DNA from: Alphaproteobacteria bacterium
Lineage (GTDB): Bacteria; Pseudomonadota; Alphaproteobacteria; Reyranellales; Reyranellaceae
DNA length: 64,000 nt
Assembly: GCA_017307275.1 (NCBI GenBank)
Contig: JAFKFK010000017.1
Coordinates: forward strand, 62,001-126,000
Direction: 5' to 3'
The notes under the pieces were generated by a model. That model saw only the letters and a program-made list of their open reading frames with translations. It was not told the DNA's origin and searched no databases. The position numbers and the translations under genes were made by a program. Position 1 is the stretch's first letter. Each line of letters starts with the position of its first letter. This document shows, piece by piece, positions 47,401 through 53,400 of this stretch.

Positions 47401-50400
47401 CGATGGCACGACGCTGACGCAGAACGGCGACATCACCGGCGCAGGCGGCCTCACCAAGCGGGGCGGCGGCACGCTCGTCCTGGGCGGCACCAACACCTAC
47501 GGCGGCAGCACAAACGTCGAGGCTGGCATCCTGCAGGGCACCACCGACAGCCTGCAGGGCCCCATCGGTACCCTGACCAACACCGGCGTGGTCTTCGACC
47601 AGTCAACGACCGGCACCTTCGGTGGCACCATCTCGGGTGCGGGCTCCCTGACCAAGAACGGCAGCGGCACCGTCATCCTGGCGGGCAGTGTTGCCCACAC
47701 CGGTAGTACGACCGTGAATGCCGGTACGTTGCAGCTCGCTGGCGATTTCGTTCTGAATACCGACACGACGATCGTCGTGAATGACGGCACGTTCGACCTG
47801 AATGGCCATATTCAGCGGATCAGCGGCCTGTCGGGCACGGGCGGCACCGTCGACCTCGGTGCGGCGGCCGGTCACCTCAACATCCAGCAGGATGGCGACT
47901 TGAGCTATGCCGGCAGCATTGTCGGCGGCGGGCAGATCACCAAGGCCGGCGTCGGCACCCTGACCCTGACCGGTGCCAACACCTACAGCGGCGGCACGAC
48001 GGTTGCGGCAGGTACGCTGCGCGGCACGACGACGAGCCTGCAGGGCGATATCGCTGTCGTAGCTGGCGCCCACGTCGTCTTCGACCAGAGCACGATCGGC
48101 ATCTATGCCGGCAACATCACCCAGGGCGGCGCGCTCACGATCACGGGCGGTGGCGCCGTAGTGCTCACTGGCACGGTCGACCACACGGGCGGCACGACGA
48201 TCGCGGCGAACACCATCCTGCAGATCGGCAATGGCGGCACGACAGGCTCGCTCGCCGGCGATGTCGTCACCAACGGCACGCTCTCCTTCTATCGCTCGGA
48301 CGATATCGTCTTCGCCGGTGACATCAGCGGCAGCGGCGGTGTCACTCTGATGGGTAGCGGTAGCGTGACGCTGACCGGCACCAACACCTATAGTGGCGCG
48401 ACCACGGTCGGCGGCGGCGTCATCATTGCCAGCTCGGACGCCAACCTCGGCCCGACAGGCAACATGCTGGTGCTGAACGGCGGCGCCGTGCAGGCGATCG
48501 CGAGCTTCACCAGCGGGCGGCCGATCTCGCTGGGGGCGAGTGGCGGCACGTTCGACACCAACGGCAATGAGCTCACTCTGTCGGGCACGCTTTCGGGCGC
48601 AGGCCGACTGACAAAGGTGGGGGCCGGGACCTTGATTCTGGCCGGCACCAGCAGCTATTCAGGTGGCACGACGGTCAGCGGCGGCATCCTGCAGGGCACG
48701 ACCGACAGTCTGCTCGGCAACATCACCAACAATGCCACTGTCGCCTTCAGCCAGGTTGTGGCCGGCACCTATGCCGGCATCATCTCGGGGACCGGCGCGG
48801 TCTCGGTCGATGGTGATGTGACCTTCACGGGCGCCAACACCTACAGCGGTGGCACGACCATCACGTCGGGTGCACTGCTGAGCCTCGGCGGCGCGGGATC
48901 GATCCAGGGCAATGTCGCCAACAGCGGCACGATGCAGTTCGCGGGCACGGGCGTCACGTTCGGCGGTGCGATCTCGGGCAGCGGTGCGGTCCAGCAGGTG
49001 AGCGGCACCACGGTGCTGACCGGCGTCAGCACCTACACCGGCGGCACGGTCGTGACCGGTGGCACCTTGCAGATGGGAGCAGGCGGTGCGCTGGCAGCAA
49101 CAGGTGCGTTGACCATTAACAGCGGCACCTTCGATCTCAACGGCAATGCCCAGACGATCGGTGCGCTCGCGGGTGCGGGCGGCGCGGTGACGCTGGGCGG
49201 CGGGACGCTGACGGTCGACCAGAGCAGCGATACGACCTTCGCCGGTTCGATCGGCGGGGCGGGCACCTTCATCAAGGCGGGTAGCGGTACGCTGATCCTC
49301 GCCGGCACCGGTAATCAGGCGAACACTGTCGTCAGCGGCGGCATCCTGCAGGGCACGACCGCCAGCCTTCAGGGCAGCATCGTCAACAATGCCGGTGTCA
49401 TCTTCAATCAAAGCACGACCGGCACCTACGCCGGGACGATGTCGGGCACGGGCTCGGTGACGGTGAACGGCGGCGGCATTGTCGTCGTGACCGGCACCAA
49501 CACCTACAGCGGCGGCACGACCATCGCGACCGGTAGCACGCTGCAGCTCGGCGTCGGCGGCACGACCGGCTCGATTGCAGGCAACGTGGCGGTCGACGGC
49601 ACGCTCACCTTCTATCGTTCCGACAATATCGTCTTTGCCGGCAATATCAGCGGCAGCGGCGGCATCAAGCTGATGGGCACGGGCTCGGTGGACTTCACTG
49701 GCACCAATAGCTTCACCGGCGGTGTCTCTGTCGGAGGGATCCTGCGCGCCGGCAGCGACAGCCAACTCGGCCCGGCCGGCAGCACGCTCACCCTGGACGA
49801 CGGTACGGTGCAGGCCACCGCGGGCTTCAGCTCCGACCGGCAGATCGTGCTGGCTGGCGCCGCCGGCACGTTCGACACGAACGGCTTCACGCTCGCGTTG
49901 ACCGGCGTCCTGTCGGGCAGCGGCAACCTGATCAAGGTCGGCACCGGCACGCTCGTGCTTGTCGGCACGACGTCTTACACCGGCGACACCTTCGTGAATG
50001 GTGGCACGCTGCAGGGCACGATGGCGGCGCTGTCGCGCAACATCGTCAACAATGCCATCGTCACTTTCGCAGACTCCGGAGTCTATGGCGGGATCATGTC
50101 GGGCACCGGCGCGCTGCTGGTCGCTGGCGGCACGACGGTCGGCTTCTCCGGCGCCAACACCTATACCGGCGGCACCTTCGTCCAGGCGGGCGGTACGCTC
50201 GACCTCGGCACGGGCTCGATCGCGGGCGGCGTGGAGAACGAAGGACTGGTGCGTTTCGCGAATGCCAGCTCGATGAGCTTCGGTGGCAGCATCGCCGGCA
50301 GCGGCTCACTCCTTGTCGACGGTTCGCTCGTTCTGACGGGTGCCAACAGCTACACCGGCACGACGCAGATCGAAGCCGGCACCCTGCAGCTCGGCGTCGG

Positions 50401-53400
50401 CGGCAGCCTGTCGTCGAGCACGCTGCTCGACCTTGGCAACAACGGCGGCACCTTCGACCTCAACGGCCAGACGCAGACGGTCGGCGGCATTGCGGGTGGT
50501 GGCTCGACGAATATCCTGCTGGGATCGGGTGCTCTCACCGTCAATCAGGCGGCGAACGGATCGTTCGGCGGCCAGATCGGGGGCAGCGGCACCTTCATCA
50601 AGGCCGGCGCAGGCACGCTCGCCCTGACGGGTGCCAACACCAACGCGAACACGGTCGTCAACGGCGGCACCCTGCAGCTCGGCGCTGGCGGCAGCCTGGC
50701 CGCAGCAAGCACGCTGGCGGTGAACGGCGGCACGTTCGACCTCAACGGCCAGAGCCAGACAGTCGGCGCCCTTTCCGGCACCGGCGGCACGGTCGGCCTG
50801 AACGGCGGCGCGGCACTCACGCTCAACCAGAACACCGACACGAGCTACGCCGGTGCCTTCACCGGCAACGGCAGCCTCGTCAAGGACGGCAGCGCCACGC
50901 TGGCCTTGACTGGCGCCAGCAACCACACCGGCGGCACGGTGATCAACAACGGCACGCTGCAGCTCGGCGCAGGCGGCAGCCTGGCCTCGACCGGCGCAGT
51001 GGCGGTGAATGGCGGTACGTTCGACCTGAATGGCCAGTCCCAGACCGTGGGTGCTCTCTCGGGCACCGGCGGCACGGTGGCGCTCAGCAACAACGGCGCG
51101 CTGACGGTCAACCAGACCACCAACACAAGCTACGCCGGCGTCATCACCGGCAGCGGCAGCCTGACCAAGTCCGGCAGCGGCACGCTCACGCTGACGGGCA
51201 CCAACACCTACACCGGCGGCACGACGGTTTCGGGCGGCACCTTGGCCGGCACGACGTCGAGCCTGCAGGGCAACATCGTCAACAATGCCAACGTGACCTT
51301 CGATCAGGTGGGCGCGGGCGTCTATGCCGGCGCCATGTCGGGTACCGGCACGCTGACCAAGAGCGGCGCTGGTACCGTCGTGCTGACGGGCGAGAACGTC
51401 TTCAGCGGCGGCACGATCATTACCGGCGGCATCCTGCAGATCGGCAACGGCGGCACGACCGGCTCGCTGGCCGGAAACGTCCAGAACGACGGGACGCTGG
51501 CTTTCTTCCGCTCCGACAACATCACCTTCGGCGGCGACATCAGCGGCACGGGCGGATTGCTGTTCATGGGCAACGCTACGGTGACGCTGACCGGCAACAA
51601 CACCTTCACCGGCGGCATCGCGATGGGCGGCGGCACGCTCGTGGTCGGCGCCGACTCCGAGCTGGGCGGTGCCGGCAGCACGCTGACCCTGGCCGGCAGC
51701 ACGGTTCAGGCGACAGCGAGCTTCACCAGCAACCGCGCGATCATCCTCGCGACGGGCGGTGGCACGTTCAACACCGGCAGCAACGTTCTCACGCTGGCCG
51801 GCGTGGTCTCGGGCGTCGGTGGCCTGGTGGTGGGCGAGAGCAGCTCGATTGTTCTCACGGGCGCCAACACCTACAGCGGCGGCACGACCATTTCGTCGGG
51901 CGCGCTGCTCACCCTGGGCGGCTCGGGTTCGATCCAGGGCGATGTCGCCAACAGCGGCACGATGCAGTTCGCCGGGACGGGCACGACGTTCGGTGGCGTG
52001 ATCTCGGGCAGCGGTGCAGTCCAGCAGGTGAGCGGCACCACGGTGTTGACGGGCAACAGCCTCCATACCGGCGGTACGACGATCAGCGGCGGCACATTGC
52101 AGCTCGGCATCGACAATGCGCTGACGATGGCGGGCGCGCTCGCGATCAACGGCGGCACCTTCGACCTCAACGGTTACGCCCAGACGATCGGCGAGCTGTC
52201 GGGCACGGGCGGTGGCGTCGCGCTGAACGGCGGCGCGCTGACGGTGAACCAGACCGGCAACACGACCTACGCCGGTATCGTCAGTGGCACGGGCAGCTTC
52301 ATCAAGGATGGCAGCGGCACGCTCGTCCTGACGGGCGCCAACACCAACGCGAACACCGTCGTCAACGGCGGCACTCTGCAGGGTACGACCAGCAGCCTGC
52401 AGGGCAACATCGCCAACAACGCCACGGTCGTCTTCGACCAGGCGGCGACGGGCACCTATGCCGGCAACATGTCGGGCAACGGCGGGCTCACCAAGAACGG
52501 CAACGGCGCGCTGATCCTGAGTGGCGACAATTCCGGCTACGCCGGCACGACCACCGTCAACGCCGGCCTGCTGCAGATCGGCGACGGCGTAGGCGGCACG
52601 GCCATGGCCGGCAACATCGTCAATAACGCTGCGGTCACGTTCATGGCGGGGGGAGCAGGCCTCTCCTACGGCGGCTCGATCTCGGGCAGCGGCGGCGTCA
52701 CCGTCGCGGGCGCGGCGCAGACGACCTTCACCGGCACGCACAGCTACGCCGGCGGCACGACGGTCACCTCGACGGCGGGCCTCAATATCGGCAGCGGCAC
52801 GACGACGGCCAAGATCGTGGGCGCGCTGACAGCCGATGGCGGCCTTGCCAACTTCGTCAATGCCGACATGTCGGGCATGGGCGCAATCACGGCCCGCAAC
52901 GGCGGTACGCTCGGCTTCTCGAGCTCGGCCAGCGCGGCGGCGACGGCGCTCCTGGTGGCCGATGCAGCCAGCGCGCTCGCATTCTCGGATGCCAGCACCG
53001 CTGGCACGTCGACGATCACCAACAGCGGCAATGTTCGTTTCACGGGAAACAGCAGCGGCGGCACGGCGCGCTACATCGGCAGCAGCGGCGATCTTTCGAT
53101 CGCCGGTATCGCGGGCAGCAGCACGACCATCGGCTCGATCGAAGGCAGCGGCACCGTCTCGCTCGGCAACAAGCAGCTTGCGGTCGGCGGCAACAACCAG
53201 TCGACGCAGTACAACGGCGTCATTGGTGGTGCGGGCGGTTCGTTGCTGAAGCAGGGCACCGGCACTTTGACCCTGACCGGCAACAATACCTACAGCGGTG
53301 GCACGACCGTCACTGGCGGTCTGGTCAACTTCGCGACGCTGGGTAACTTCGGCACGGGCAACGTCACCCTGAACGGGGGCGGCGTGCAGTGGGCGGCCGG

